This document shows positions 1-11,942 of a stretch of 64,000 bases of DNA, piece by piece. The stretch's first letter is position 1. Each line of letters opens with the position of its first letter. A program made the position numbers and the translations under genes. The notes under the pieces are model-generated. The model saw only the letters and a program-made list of their open reading frames with translations. It was not told the origin of the DNA and did not search any database. The DNA is from Penicillium oxalicum (Eukaryota; Ascomycota; Eurotiomycetes; Eurotiales; Aspergillaceae), in NCBI RefSeq assembly GCF_001723175.1, contig NC_064651.1:3224001-3288000 (forward strand), read 5' to 3'.

Positions 1-2329
1 CGTTGTTGTGCGATGACAAGTTAATGCGCGATGGAGTGAAAGAGGGCCGCTCCCAAGAATAATCTTGCTCTCGGCCCAAGCTCTTCATGATGTTGCGATT
101 CTCACTCGGAATCGTCATTGGGTAGTGGGCGTAGATAGAATCGGGCTTGTACCAGTTGGGGAACGCACGAAGGGCCAGCTTGTAGAAGACACAACCCTGG
201 TTGATGTTCAGGTCGTACCGGCACTCATTGTAGCCCCAATTAGTCAAATTACGAGCATTATAATCAATAGTGTAGTGACGATCACCACGGACAAGAGCCA
301 CAGCATCAGACAGAATTGCACGCGAGATGGTATACGTTGGTGCGATACCAACACCAGGCACCATGGGCTCCTTGGGCTCCTCGCTCACGATTCCAGGGTA
401 GAGCTCCACGTAGTCCGGATGCTCATAAAGATGACGCAGGCAGTTTGCAATTTCGGGATTCGAATTGATCTCCTCGAAAGTATCGTATGGCTTGAGCCCA
501 AAGTGTTTTCGGAATTCATTGAGCGACCCAACGTGCCAACGACGGGCAGCCTCAATACCCAAGATTTCGATGGAACGGAGCGCTTTGGGGACGTTGCGGG
601 GTCCGAACGAGCTAGCAACGTCTTCACATGCGCTGGTGAGAATTGCAACAAGCTCTTCATCCTTGAATGTCCCGTCTGCTTGACGCTCCAAGCGAGCAAA
701 TGTGCGCTTGGACGGATCGGGATCAAGCGAGCCCTCGACCTTTTTCATCCCCATCAGCAGCTCATGCATGGAGACTTCTTCCGCGGGCTTGCCCATGAGG
801 TCATAGTAGATCTGCTCGATCCATTTCTCGTCGCCTTGCGCGATGGTCGAATGCCACCTGTAAGCGAGGTTGAATTCGACTGAACATTGGTTACCCAGTC
901 CAGAAGGGGTGGCACCCGTCTTTTCCATCTGGGCTCGAGGATCCAAGCACCAGGTGGAATTTGTGCGATTGAGGTTGACGATCGTGCGTAGATAATCGTA
1001 CAATGTAATGTTGATGTACAGCCCGCATGTGATCAGGCGGCCAGTCTGGAACAAATCCTCGTCATACTTGGCCCAGGCTTTCTTCGCCGCGTCCTCGGGC
1101 AAACCGTCGAGTGGCTTTGTGAAACGACCATTTTCGTTGATCGCTGCGAGCTGTTCAACGACATGGTTGTGGAAGCGGTTGAGCATCACTAGAAGCACAC
1201 CGCAGGCTGCAGGGAGCGCCTGTAGGCGACCCTCCGAGAAGCAGTCGGGCTTCAACTTTCCATCCTGATGTGATCGAATGAGATCCTGTTGCTCCTTAAC
1301 ATCGCCGTAGAGGATTGACAAATCCAGATATGAAGAGGTCTTATTCACATGTTGTTGACGGTAGTCGGTTTGGAAGATGTCTAGAAATTAAAATATTCCA
1401 ATTAGCCACAGTTTTGAGGCTGGGGGAACTCCGCCAGTAAGGCTCACCGTGGATAATCAGCGAAGCCCAATCAAAGAAGATACTCGACACTTTGTTAGGG
1501 TGTGGAGTGAACTTCTGACGGGCAAAAAGACTATCAAATAGCAACCCAGCATCCGGCAGCCCCGACGGCTGAATGGTGAGCGGAGGAATGGTGCGACAGT
1601 ATGGGGTATTAGCTGCTCCAAGCTGCGGAAGCGTTGGGTTGTTTCGCGACCCATCGGCAGATCGATATTTGTACTCATCGCCCATGTAACTGTCAACACG
1701 TCAGCAATCTGTTTCACTTCCTCTCATCAGTCTTCTGGCTTTTGAGCTATCGGTCAAACTCACGAGAGAGGAGGGTGAGGCAGGGAGTCCCAAAGCTCGT
1801 CCAAGAACTGATTGGTGAGCTCGACACGATTCTTGGAATGACCAGGCATGTCCGCAACCAACTATTTCCGCAAATTGTGGTTAGAACCCCCTGAAATGAC
1901 GCTGCAAGCTCGAGTCGAGCTTTGACGAACCTGGATGATGCGCTCCATGAGATACGTCTTGTCATCGATCAATTCGCCCGAGGCCTTGGATTTGATCAAA
2001 CTCTTCACTGTCGAGAGATCGCGGAAACCGAGCGATTTGATATCCTCGAATAGACCAGAAGACTGGTCGTGCTTCAGATATGCGCCATCGCCACCTTGAC
2101 TTGGAAGAGGCTCGCGCGAGGCGTGGATGGCCTGCGCATGTTTCTCGAAGACCGCAACCACCTCTGCTCGATTCACTGAATGCTGCTTTTCATCATGAGA
2201 CGAGGCTTTACGCGAGGGCTGAATGGGCTTTGAATGGCGCTTGCCATTCTCCTTTGAATTTTTGGAGGAGTCCGCATCACTGTTGGACTCTTTGTTCTTC
2301 CGGAACTGAGTCGAGAATCGTCGGAGCAT
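1..2329 (-). CDS. ppoC: Psi-producing oxygenase (PpoC-like fatty acid dioxygenase), 5' part
   Basis: Haem peroxidase-type dioxygenase that converts oleic/linoleic acid to hydroperoxy fatty acids (psi factor oxylipins controlling sporulation). Modelled exons: 2329-1931, 1861-1764, 1689-1448 and 1380 to beyond base 1; junctions keep phase and have GT..AG ends. The start is MLRRFST at 2329, typical of PpoC; an in-frame ATG at 2353 is less likely. Visible are the PPLSYMGDEY segment, the IIHDIFQTD segment with the likely distal haem His, and LAYRWHS at about 842-871, where Tyr (860-862) and His (851-853) match the catalytic Tyr and proximal His of PpoA. The reading frame stays open to base 1 at NLSSHNN, in the linker before the P450-like domain, so that domain lies outside. 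The N-terminal 70 residues are polar and low-complexity. PpoC rather than PpoA rests on the N-terminus only. Confidence 0.88.
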
Positions 2330-3146
2330 GGCGACAATTCTTTCTGGCTGCAAGAAGCTACCAACTTAATCGAAACTCTCTTCGAGGGGCTTTCACGGCA
2401 ATCAAAAAGCCAGACGAATAGATGGGTGTCTCGGGTCAGAAATTATGAGGTCAATGGACTGTTGACAGAGGAAGAAATGAACGTGACAAAGAGCCCACCG
2501 TGACCTCGGTTGGAAGTGGACTTTGTAGCTGTCACAAACAAAAATTGCTAAATGAAATTGCGGTTAATTTCAGACCGGGGGCAAGGGCTAATAATCGCAG
2601 GGGCTTTAGAAACCGTCTCGTCTCAATGAGGCGGAATGGTTCCAAAACCCATGTCCCGCTTTGCCTTCGCATCGTGATGGACCCGGGGGGGGGGTTCCTT
2701 TTTTTTCGGATTCAATTTGCTCTTGAATATTCAAAGGAGATCGATTCTAGTTGTGACACCGTGCGGGCTGAGCACTAGGTCCAGCTGAAGCTTACTGGAC
2801 CAGAAATTGGCACAAGATCATCTATCGGGTCAACTTTCCCCGGCGTGGAACAATAGTTCAGGACGAGTGGGTCATTCTGCAGACACTTGGTAGCCAGTTG
2901 AGTTAAAGCCTGTTCTGTTGCTAACTCACACAATCATTGATGCATGGGGTGGATCAGAAGCACGAAATTACCGGGGCCACTTAGTGCTACGATTGCCGAT
3001 CGGCTTGCGGTTGGCTTTCTCAGCTTCGACAGACTTTGTCACACCAGAACCTTCAACCAAGCACTAGTGGTACAGTGTGTCGTTATTTCTCCGCGAGGTG
3101 AGCATGCATTAGGAGAAAGAAGCTGGAGTCAATAAGAATTTGTGCT

Positions 3147-3166
3147 CATGGGTACCCATGGGTACC
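3147..3166. repeat. 10-bp tandem palindromic repeat
   Basis: CATGGGTACC occurs twice head to tail. The inner 16 bases (3151-3166) form a perfect palindrome centred on CATG. It could be a protein-binding site or chance; no gene lies nearby. Confidence 0.6.
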
Positions 3167-6100
3167 TATCAAAGGGTAATGCACTCCACCCATGCGCGTA
3201 TAGAGGCTGAATGCACTACGAGAGATGAGAGATGTCAGGCCAGAAGCGTCTGGACACTTCCCCATGGCAAGCGAAGAACTAAATGAAGCGCATATAGTTC
3301 TTCCCCCTGCGTGGCGATCTCCGACAGTATCCCTGTCCTGGAACTGGGCTCCGCCGGGGAGCGATCAGATAGATACATCCTCTCTTTGGGAATAGCGGTG
3401 AGATCTGCTATGAGATGGGCCAGATCTTCACCGGGAGGTCCATTGCTCGAAGTCTGAGTCGCCGGAGATTTAAGGCTTGGAATCTCGACGAGACCAGGCA
3501 GGCTGGAGAAAAGGAGATAATCAGACGCGCCGGCCTGAGGGGTGGGGAGGCTTGGGTGTCCAGTGCTGTGATGATGATGCGTGCAGCGATGGACGGACCT
3601 CTTACACCTACCTCTAAACGTGGAGCGTGAAATGACAGTGGCCAGAGTCTTGACAAATGCCAGGTGGGGCATATCCAAGGGGATGTCGCGATCTCGAGTT
3701 CATCAACCTTTGTGTTTGCTGTAGACCCGAGTGGCTGGCTGAAGACATCTTGGAGAGCGGGGAATGGAAATGTGACTAGCGCCACCGAATGAAGTTTTCC
3801 GAGGTCACAAGCTCGGAGTCGACGGCTGCACACGAACATGGCATTGCGGCCTTGCGAATGAAGTCCCGACGAGCGCCCAAGGCCAGCCGCGCAAGACTAA
3901 TGCAGCCATGTCATGGCCCTAACTGAGGAATGCAATGCTGGACCCATCGCATCATGTACTGGCAATGGTCGCGTCGAGAATTTTGGTCAGTAATCCTGCA
4001 TAGGGTGTTTCGAACGATGAAGTCGCGAATTCGACCTGGCCATCCAACGCGAGACTCTCCAAGTACAGTGATCCAGCGGTACAGAGTTGGCTGACCGGAC
4101 TAAAGTGGACTCTGTGGAGTCGCGGACTGTCACACCAGTCCGAGTTCAAGCCAAACAAAGCATCACCGATCCATGGCTACCGACGATCGGACCGGATCGA
4201 TCGACAGACCCACCTGTTCGCCCGGGAAACATAAGCGACACAGCTACTGGAAAAAAACCTTGTGCGGGACTTCGACAGCAGTAGTAGCACACTACTAGCA
4301 AGACTACTGTAGAGTGTAGATCACTAGTCCCAGCACTCTGTCCAAGCTATGGATACCAGTTACCGAAAATGAAGGGTTGGTGGACTTGCATCCACGCGAC
4401 TGCTGGCTGGAGCTGGGAGTGATGACAGGGTGGCGGCAGCTATGTCGGATAAGATCTCTTCGTTCTGTGACAAAGATCTCTCTGTGATGGAGTGGCGTCG
4501 ACAATTCGACACTGTGGCGAGCCGACTAGATAAGTCACGAAGATCACTCCGCGAAGTGTTTACCAGAGTCGGGTTAAGTCGAGCCGACCAGGAGTGTCAC
4601 AGACAGTTCAACGAGTGAAACCTGCACTGAACAGCTTCGTGAGACCAGCTTTAATCCGCTCGTCCGCTCTCTAGGGCGGGATCAGCAAATATTAGAAAAT
4701 GTGATACATCACCTCCCACTTCCATACCACCGGGGACTCAGATCGACCACCTCTCGGTCCCTATACGTCCTACAAGATACTGATGAGCTGGGACCGCCGA
4801 GTGAAAGTGGATGGACGGGACACGGGAGACTCCACTCGAGTTGTGCCGAGATGGATCGATGGCGCTGCACGAAACTCTTTTCGAAGAGTGGACACTCACT
4901 GATAATCCTTCAGACGACCAAGGGCGCACAACCAAGTGTGGTCAGAGGAATAGGATTGGATGCGGGAAGTCAGATCAACCATCACAGACTTTGCAAGACA
5001 CGGGACCGATGGACCCGTCTCCCTGTTGAACCGCACCTGATTGTTGATTAGTGTTTGTTAGAGTCTGTCGGGTCCGTGTCCACTTGTGTTGAGATCAGCT
5101 CCGCGATTTGAAGTCCTTCGGCCTAGTTCGGGCTCCCTGAGAAAGACTTGCCATGGTTGTTCGATCTTACGCATCCGCTCCCAGAGCTCCTCTGCAAGTC
5201 AAAGACACCTATTGATCTAGTACTGGCAGCCACTTCTCCCAGACTTGTCCGGGGACGGCTCTCGTCCATATCGCTTTTCTTTCTTATTGGAGAATCCCCC
5301 GGCCTGCCCCTTACAGATCTCCGGAGAGGGCTGCGAGCTGTGAAGCGACGACTTGTTGGTACGTAAACAACAAAATTTTTGCAGAGAAAGACGACCATAA
5401 AGGGCTCGGTCCCCTACCGTCCTGGAAAAGATCTGCCCTCGGTGGGCTGAACGGAAGGGAGAGAAACACGAACCAACTGCGCTATACGTGGCTGTACCCC
5501 CGTTCTGCACCGGCAGTATGGGTCTGCAGTCTATTAGCTTGACTCGTAGCCCCACTGCCATGCATGATCACACCCCAATGACGGTACTGCGTCTGCTTGC
5601 GATGCAAAAAAAAAAATCGAGCGGCGATACTCTTGCGTAGTCCACCGATCCCCTCCATAATCCTTACCTACACTATTTCGCTGAATTCCAGCACCATCAC
5701 GGCCCCTGCGCTGTACCATGATTGCTTTGCGGAGAATTGGCTCTCCCCCCCCGGCATGTGCTGGGCCTCATGCGCAACACTTTTTCCACGCGAGCAGAAA
5801 AGGGCAGAAGGAATGGATTTGAGTGGGCGGGACTTTGTGCCGACAGCGACAGTTCAGTGTTTTTGTAATCCGAGCCTCTGACGCGATATTCATGTGAGGT
5901 CTTCCATAGCCTTTGCCTGGGCGGCAAGAAGCATGGTGCCAAATGCATTGCTATGATCTCAACAGGGAAGATCAGAGAATATTGCGCAGCCCAGTACCAC
6001 ATGAAGTGGCTCCATGGAGACCGTCGTCGAGTCTCGTCGAAGCGGGATCAATGAACGCTATTGTCGTACATAGCTACTATAGGGGGGGCCTGGTAAATAT

Positions 6101-6393
6101 CACGGGGCATAATACGAATTAATCGCATGTAACAGAAGACCGTGCAGGATACCAATGGAATGTGCCGACACCCCACACCAGCCGGAGTCAAGACACGACT
6201 GGTGGCCCCCTCGAATCTGGAAGTGAGTGACAAGCTGCAGATACTAGGTACCACTCTCCTCGGAGGGGAGGGGAGAGAATGGTTTATCGATGAATCGTAT
6301 CAGGATTTGGTCTTTCCTTGACAAATATTCAGCGTCATCTCTCAGTCGTGTCGCGAGTCAAAGAGCTTTGTGTGTCGACTTCAAAGTTCTCTG

Positions 6394-6409
6394 TTTGACG
6401 TTCGTCAAA
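6394..6409. promoter_or_regulatory. Short perfect inverted repeat upstream of the DUF2235 gene
   Basis: TTTGACG and CGTCAAA flank a 2-base spacer, 44 bases before the start codon at 6453. The placement suits a dimeric-factor site or a 5' UTR hairpin. No factor is identified. Confidence 0.4.
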
Positions 6410-6452
6410 GTCGATCTTCCCGCTCAACGAGTGTCGCGTCTATTGATGTGTC

Positions 6453-8568
6453 ATGGCAACGTATACCGGTCCAACACAGCCAAGTGGGCATTCGAAGCAA
6501 TTTGTACTTTGCTTTGATGGTACCGGTAACAAGTTCGCTGGCGATGAATCTGATAGCAACGTGCTCAAGATCTTTCGCGTATGTTGATCATGAATCCCCC
6601 CCCCCCCCCCCCCCCCCCCCGGGGTCCAGTGATCCTGGTCCTTAATAGCTTTCTCCGTCCGGCTTGCCCATCGATGTTGCTAAAACAGAAAAATTTCCCC
6701 TGTAGATGTTAGATCGCAGTCAAAGTCATCAATATCATTACTACCAACCCGGCATCGGTACCTATACCACCACCGCATCGCTCACCAGTCATGGTCGTAT
6801 TCAACGCATAAAGTCGTGGTACTTAAAGGCAAAAGACTCGGCCGTCGGTTCTTCCTTTGACGAGCATGTCATGGGTGGGTACAAGTTTCTCATGCGCTAT
6901 TACTCCCCAGGCGACGAGATCTTCTTCATCGGCTTCAGTCGTGGCGCATACATCGCACGATTCTTGGCCGAGATGCTGGACTATATTGGCCTTCTCGAGG
7001 CGGGTAACGAAGAGCTCATTCGTTTTGCCTGGAAGACATTTGCCAAGTGGCAGCAGCGTGCAGGTGAAAGTGAGGAAGATAGAGTGGAGAAGAAGAGACT
7101 CTTTGAGTACATGAAAGCTTTCCGCGAAACTTTCAGCCGTCCAATCTCACGCATACGCTTCATGGGGCTCTTCGACACGGTCAACAGCGTGCCTCGCTTT
7201 GAAAACGCCTGGATGCAACGGAGCAAATTCCCTTATACCGCCCGAAGTTCTGCAAGAATCATTCGACATGCGGTGGGGATCGATGAGCGCCGAGCCAAAT
7301 TTCGACAAGATCTCATCTCGGGGCCCCGACCACAAACTAGGGAGCACCGAAAGCTCCGACACCATTTGCTGTCACGATATGCCTCTGCGACTCAGCATCT
7401 GCATTCTCAGCACCAGGGAGCTCAGGCGACAAGTGGCGAGCCGGAGGTGCCTGCCATAACACTGAATGACCAGGTGGAGCTGGCTCCCAGTGGTCACCCT
7501 GCTCTCCACGATACCGCAGCGGACGTATCCCACGTTCCTGGCTGGGGTCCTTCTGTGGGTGAATCCTACTACCATGTACCACCGTCTCGCTCCTCAAATC
7601 AAGGTAGCGAGAATAACCTTGCAGATCACATGGGCCATCGGTATCGGGCTCCGTCCCCACGACGGAACAGCCTCACGGTACCCAGGCCCGCGGGCTTGGT
7701 CGATGAACGCCAATCGGTTCGCAGCGGCCACTCTGGTGATATCTCGATCCGCATTCCGAGTCTCTCCGGCGAGGAAGATGATGAAGAACACCAGGACATC
7801 CACGAGGTGTGGTTTCCCGGCTGCCACGCCGACATTGGTGGAGGGTGGAAATTGCAAAAGGGCGAACGGTGGGCTTTGAGTCACGCCCCTTTGGTCTGGA
7901 TGGTACAGGAGGCGCGCAAAGCCGGTCTTGAGTTGGATGAGCGCAAGATGAAACAATTTCAATGCTTGGAAGAATTTGAAGGCGACTACAGTCCGATCCG
8001 GGAGGACTGGAAGACTTATGAACAGCATTATTGTGCTGACGGTCATGGTGACAACTCGGATGCCTTCCGGGCTGTCCCGGAAGAAAAAGATCGATCAGCT
8101 GCGAGTCGTGCGTTTTGGGACGCCCTGCACGAGTCTAGTACCAAGGGTGCTCTGCACGACTGTCTGAGATTCAATCAAGGTCTCCCTCATATATCAGTCC
8201 TCTCGTGGCGCATCATGGAGTGGCTTCCGTTCCGACGCATGGATCTTCAAGAGGACGGTTCGTGGAAGCCAATCTGTTGGCCTCTACCCCGCGGAGAGGT
8301 ACGTGATGTGCCCATGGACGCAGAAATCCACGTCTCGGCCATCCGCCGCATGCAAGCCGACCCTCAGTACCGCCCAGGCAACGTGATCGTTGGCGGAGGT
8401 GGTCGTGGAGTGCGTGTTGCACCCGCGTCATACGGAATGGGCGAATGGGTTGTTTTCAAGAACGAGGGAGACGGAGTCCGGGAGACGTATGTTCGCAAGA
8501 GCATCTCGAAGAAGTGCAAGGAGGCTCTTGAGCGAGAGCAGAAGGAGAAGAACACCGCGGAGTGCTGA
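6453..8568 (+). CDS. DUF2235 / Tle1-like phospholipase-type alpha/beta hydrolase
   Basis: Predicted 662-residue protein of the DUF2235 family, whose bacterial members include type VI secretion phospholipase Tle1; the fungal role is unknown. Exon 1 is 6453-6578 (42 codons, ends at donor GTATGT), exon 2 is 6706-8568 after TGTAG. The join restores the family N-terminus FVLCFDGTGN...SNVLKIFR followed by MLDRSQ. The nucleophile motif GFSRGAY puts Ser at about residue 120; MGLFDTV follows, then WFPGCHADIGGGW near residue 410 with the probable catalytic His/Asp region. About 155 low-complexity residues (about 248-405, Ser/His/Pro-rich then acidic) separate these motifs. No signal peptide or membrane helix is seen. 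The family assignment is firm; the substrate is not known. Confidence 0.88.
6596..6624. repeat. C25 homopolymer followed by G4 inside an intron
   Basis: Twenty-five consecutive C then GGGG, within the only intron (6579-6705) of the DUF2235 gene. The number of C residues is likely to be unstable and hard to sequence. Confidence 0.9.
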
Positions 8569-10991
8569 CTGCACATATGCCCATCCACGCTCTCTCCGAC
8601 TTAATCTGGACAGAGGGGAAAGTTTTGTTGGCCAAAAGATATGTATGTGACCAGACCACTGCCCGGAGTGTGGCATCTTACAATTCGCTGGTGGTGAACA
8701 CTGCTGGGATAACTTGGAGATATGCGCTTGAGGCATACGGTATACGTAACTAATTCCGCGAGAAAAGCGCGATGCGGCGAATAAATGCGATGGAATGGAT
8801 TAATTATTAGTCTCAAGGCCACTTAGCCCCAGGTGCTGAGGGTATCAAAGATACTAGGCATGTGGACATGAACATGTTGCGCTTCATCTATGTATAGTAC
8901 GTATTGGCTCCCGGGCAGTATCCGCAAACGTGAATACTACGTACAAATAGCCTGTGGGCCCAGCCTTGTTGGTAGAGTTGGCACCCGCCCGGAGCGCTTC
9001 CGTGACAAATGGGAAGAGCAAAGCCTGGCAAAGGAAATCTGGTAAACCAGAAGGTAGTAGGACTCATACTATCACATTGAATGCAGTTGTTGAGATTAGA
9101 AATCTGTACGGATTGTGCACTGCAGAATCAAATTGTGTGGACAAGGTGAGACTGTAAGGTTTGAGTGTACCTCTAACATGGCCGAGGCCGCTGCCAAAAT
9201 TATTTTCGAGTGCATATGTGGCATCCGGGCAGCAACGGGGAATAAATTGAAGTTTCAGTGGTATACACTTTAAGGAGCGATTAGATTGCCGCAAGTCTGA
9301 AGTAATAATATTTTACATTTTCCATCAGAGTGGTCCTGAAAGGTATGGCGACTTTCGTGGTCACTCAGATTCGGTCCATCTCCACGGCGTATTGGAGTAT
9401 AGATCATAGGTCAGTTCAATCAGGATGGCGTCATCGGTCAAGAGTCTCGACTCTTTCGTCCCTTGCATACGCCGCGATTGACAATTAAGGTTGCATTCGT
9501 TGACGTGGTGGAGTTCTGGACATGAATTCCATGGTTTGCGCGCGTTCTCGGCCCATCAGGCTGACCCGTTTGCCCAGTACAGATCACCCCTTTCACAATC
9601 TGGTGATCCACTGACCGTTGGGCATCTGTAGACACACTCTACATATTTTTTTGTCGGTATATCTGCCCAAAAAGGAATGCCTAGGAGTTGATGGATGGGA
9701 GCGAAACCGCCAAGGTCACGGATGGGGCTAGCAATGGCTGAGTATGCAGGTACACATTAAAGGTTCCACTTCCAGTATTCCTGAAACTGACGATTGGTGA
9801 CTCTCGCCAGGCCCGATCAGTAGACGCGTTTGTGTGACTTTGGGGATGTTGGGCAAGCAATTGAAATTAATGGACCTGCTTTTATGGATCTTCAGTGGCC
9901 ATAGACTCATATTCTGAAGGATTTGCGCTTGCAAAATCGCTGGGCTCGTGTGAACTTCGTGAATGATCGTCATAAGGCCTCCAGGGCCATCCGGGCACAA
10001 ATTGTCGCACGCTCGGACTCGATCGGGCACCACACCCGCCCTGTGGAAGGAAATGGAAGAAAGAAGACTCTCTCGGAGAAGAGAAGCGGGAGACTGCGTT
10101 GTTGGTATCGAGCTTGCGAGATTGAGGGCTTCTGGGATCATATTCCTGGTCCCAGTTGTTCGCTTTTCTGAATGTTTCATTGACGAGCAAAGTCCTTTTT
10201 TTAGCAGGATATCTCGTCGAGTTCATCGATATCGGATTTGTTTAGATTACAGCATTCTGCAGGTACTAAAGTACCAATTTATTGTCCGGGAACTGTGGCC
10301 TTATTTTAATAGTTCGTCTCTTAGTTTCACTGACGGATTGAGTCTCGGTAAATTCGACATTGTTATTCTATACAACCAGGGAACTATGACCGAGGCTTCT
10401 CGTTCCGCCATCCAGTGCGTTCGTCATCCGCTGCGAGATAGCAGTGAGTGACACGCGTGCGCTACATTGTAGTGTTGTTTCTTGCCCAGTGGGTCCCTGA
10501 GATTATCTTTCTATTCAATGGATTCGAATCTTTACCCACAGTGAATTAGATAGATGTATGAGTCTATCCAGATAAAAAAAAGTCCCAACCATTACAACCT
10601 CTATTCGGGTCATGTCTTGGCGCCGTTTTGCCGCAACTTTCTTTTTTTTTTTTTCGTGCTGGACCAGCCCGTGGATCCGATCTTCACGTTCTCTCATTTC
10701 TCTCATTTCACTCATTTCACCTTCCGCACGTTTGTCCTCTTCCTCTCCCAACTTGGCAGGTCCAAGGTTCCAACCCCTTCTTCTCACTTCTTACTCCTCC
10801 GCTTTCTTGTTCTCCTCACGAGGATGCGTCCAGCGTGAAACACCAACCGCTCCTTTTTCTTCCCCTTTTACAACACTTCTCAAACTCCCCTCCCCCCAGT
10901 TTGTCCTGCCTCTGCTCCTCTTTGCGCCCTCTTCGCCCTTTTCCTACGCCTCACTCTCACCCAGAGTCGATCACTCTCGGTCACAGAAACT
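8569..10991. other. Intergenic interval with a pyrimidine-rich leader
   Basis: No protein-like ORF is visible from 8569 to about 10600. From about 10628 to 10990 the DNA is strongly CT-rich on the + strand, as in fungal promoters/5' UTRs, and probably belongs to the gene starting at 10992. ORFs read through this stretch are Ser/Pro/Phe low-complexity and not credible. Confidence 0.55.
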
Positions 10992-11942
10992 ATGGTCGGC
11001 TCACATGGGCTGGAGATTAGGGGCGCCTCGGAGTCTACCACTAAAGGTGCCACTGCCTCTGCTTCCAAAGGCCAACCCGCGCGCGTTGGAAATGAGGACA
11101 TCATGATCACCCCGTCGCTCTCTCCTGAGCCACTGACTCCCGTCCGTACTCGGTCCCCTTTGGCTCGCTCGCATCTACGCTCTCGTTCACTGGCCGGCAT
11201 TCCCGGTATGCCTTCCATGACCCGCGCATATTCCTCTCCTGGAATGGACTCGCGAGGTCGGTACATCTTCGTGAACGGCCGCGGGGTGCCGACACCTCAA
11301 CCCACCCTTGACAACACCAAGCGATCCACAACCTCACAGATGCGCACCGACGACCATATCGAGACTCGCCTGGGCTCCTTGAACATTTCCGAGACCATCT
11401 CCGAATACGCAGAGCTCGAAACACTGCCACGCTCCCCCTCTTCGCCCGTGCTGATGCCACAGACATTTTCACGCAGCGCCCGACTGCGCTCGACTTCTCC
11501 TCTGCATTTCCAGCAGCAACACATCAACAGCCCCCCCTCGGTGCACGGCTCACCTACACTCGGTGGTCGATACAATGAAGCCTACCCCATCCACTCAGCT
11601 TCTTCCACTTCCTCCATCCCTTCCACCCCGACCAGTTTCCGCTCTCGAAGCCCGAGTATTTCGTCCCTGGAGACTATTCCGGATATTCCTGACGCTGAGG
11701 CTGAAGCGCTGGAAGAGGAGAGAATTGCCGAGCTCAAGGCCGCCGCCGATGCCGACGATGCGGCAGGCACTGCAGGTCGTCGACGAGGCGCTTCCGACGT
11801 GGCCACCCCTTATAACTCCTTCAGCCTGACTCGTGGAGGAAACAATGCCTACACCTCACGGATTGACAAGCGCAAACGCTGGAGTGTCTGCGGAGCTGAG
11901 CGCCGCCAAGACCTCGACTTGGAGACCATCTGGGAGGACTAG
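10992..11942 (+). CDS. Basic Ser/Pro-rich fungal protein of unknown function
   Basis: Intronless ORF of 316 residues, low-complexity for most of its length with many SP/TP pairs (about residues 35-60 and 135-230), suggesting a disordered phosphoprotein. An acidic Glu/Ala-rich stretch near residues 235-260 has coiled-coil character. The last about 25 residues (KRKRWSVCGAERRQDLDLET then IWED) are dense in Trp, Cys, Arg and acids and look like a conserved C-terminal motif. I recall similar proteins annotated in Eurotiales only as basic proline-rich protein. No signal peptide or membrane segment is seen. The first ATG after the CT-rich leader is taken as start. Function cannot be deduced. Confidence 0.7.
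   Translation: MVGSHGLEIRGASESTTKGATASASKGQPARVGNEDIMITPSLSPEPLTPVRTRSPLARSHLRSRSLAGIPGMPSMTRAYSSPGMDSRGRYIFVNGRGVPTPQPTLDNTKRSTTSQMRTDDHIETRLGSLNISETISEYAELETLPRSPSSPVLMPQTFSRSARLRSTSPLHFQQQHINSPPSVHGSPTLGGRYNEAYPIHSASSTSSIPSTPTSFRSRSPSISSLETIPDIPDAEAEALEEERIAELKAAADADDAAGTAGRRRGASDVATPYNSFSLTRGGNNAYTSRIDKRKRWSVCGAERRQDLDLETIWED

Larger units (their letters stand above)
2330..6452. other. Gene-free 4.1 kb interval
   Basis: This is the divergent promoter space between the Ppo gene and the DUF2235 gene. It has no ORF with recognisable protein character; overlapping minus-strand ORFs at 3235-3839 are compositionally odd and match no family I know. It contains a G run near 2686, a perfect 10-bp tandem palindrome at 3147-3166 and a hairpin at 6394-6409. 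The 4.05-5.1 kb part has many short GTCGA/GACTC-like words and could be a decayed repeat, but I cannot define ends. Confidence 0.5.

Noticed and set aside
65..883. 272-residue plus-strand ORF at the left edge
   Set aside because: It lies antisense to the conserved peroxidase exon of the Ppo gene, whose frame carries clear motifs.
3235..3839. Two overlapping minus-strand ORFs of 143-147 residues
   Set aside because: They overlap each other in different frames, have no domain resemblance, and the composition is not protein-like.
4050..5100. Suspected decayed transposon
   Set aside because: I found no terminal inverted repeats, target-site duplication or transposase motif; it is left as unexplained intergenic DNA.
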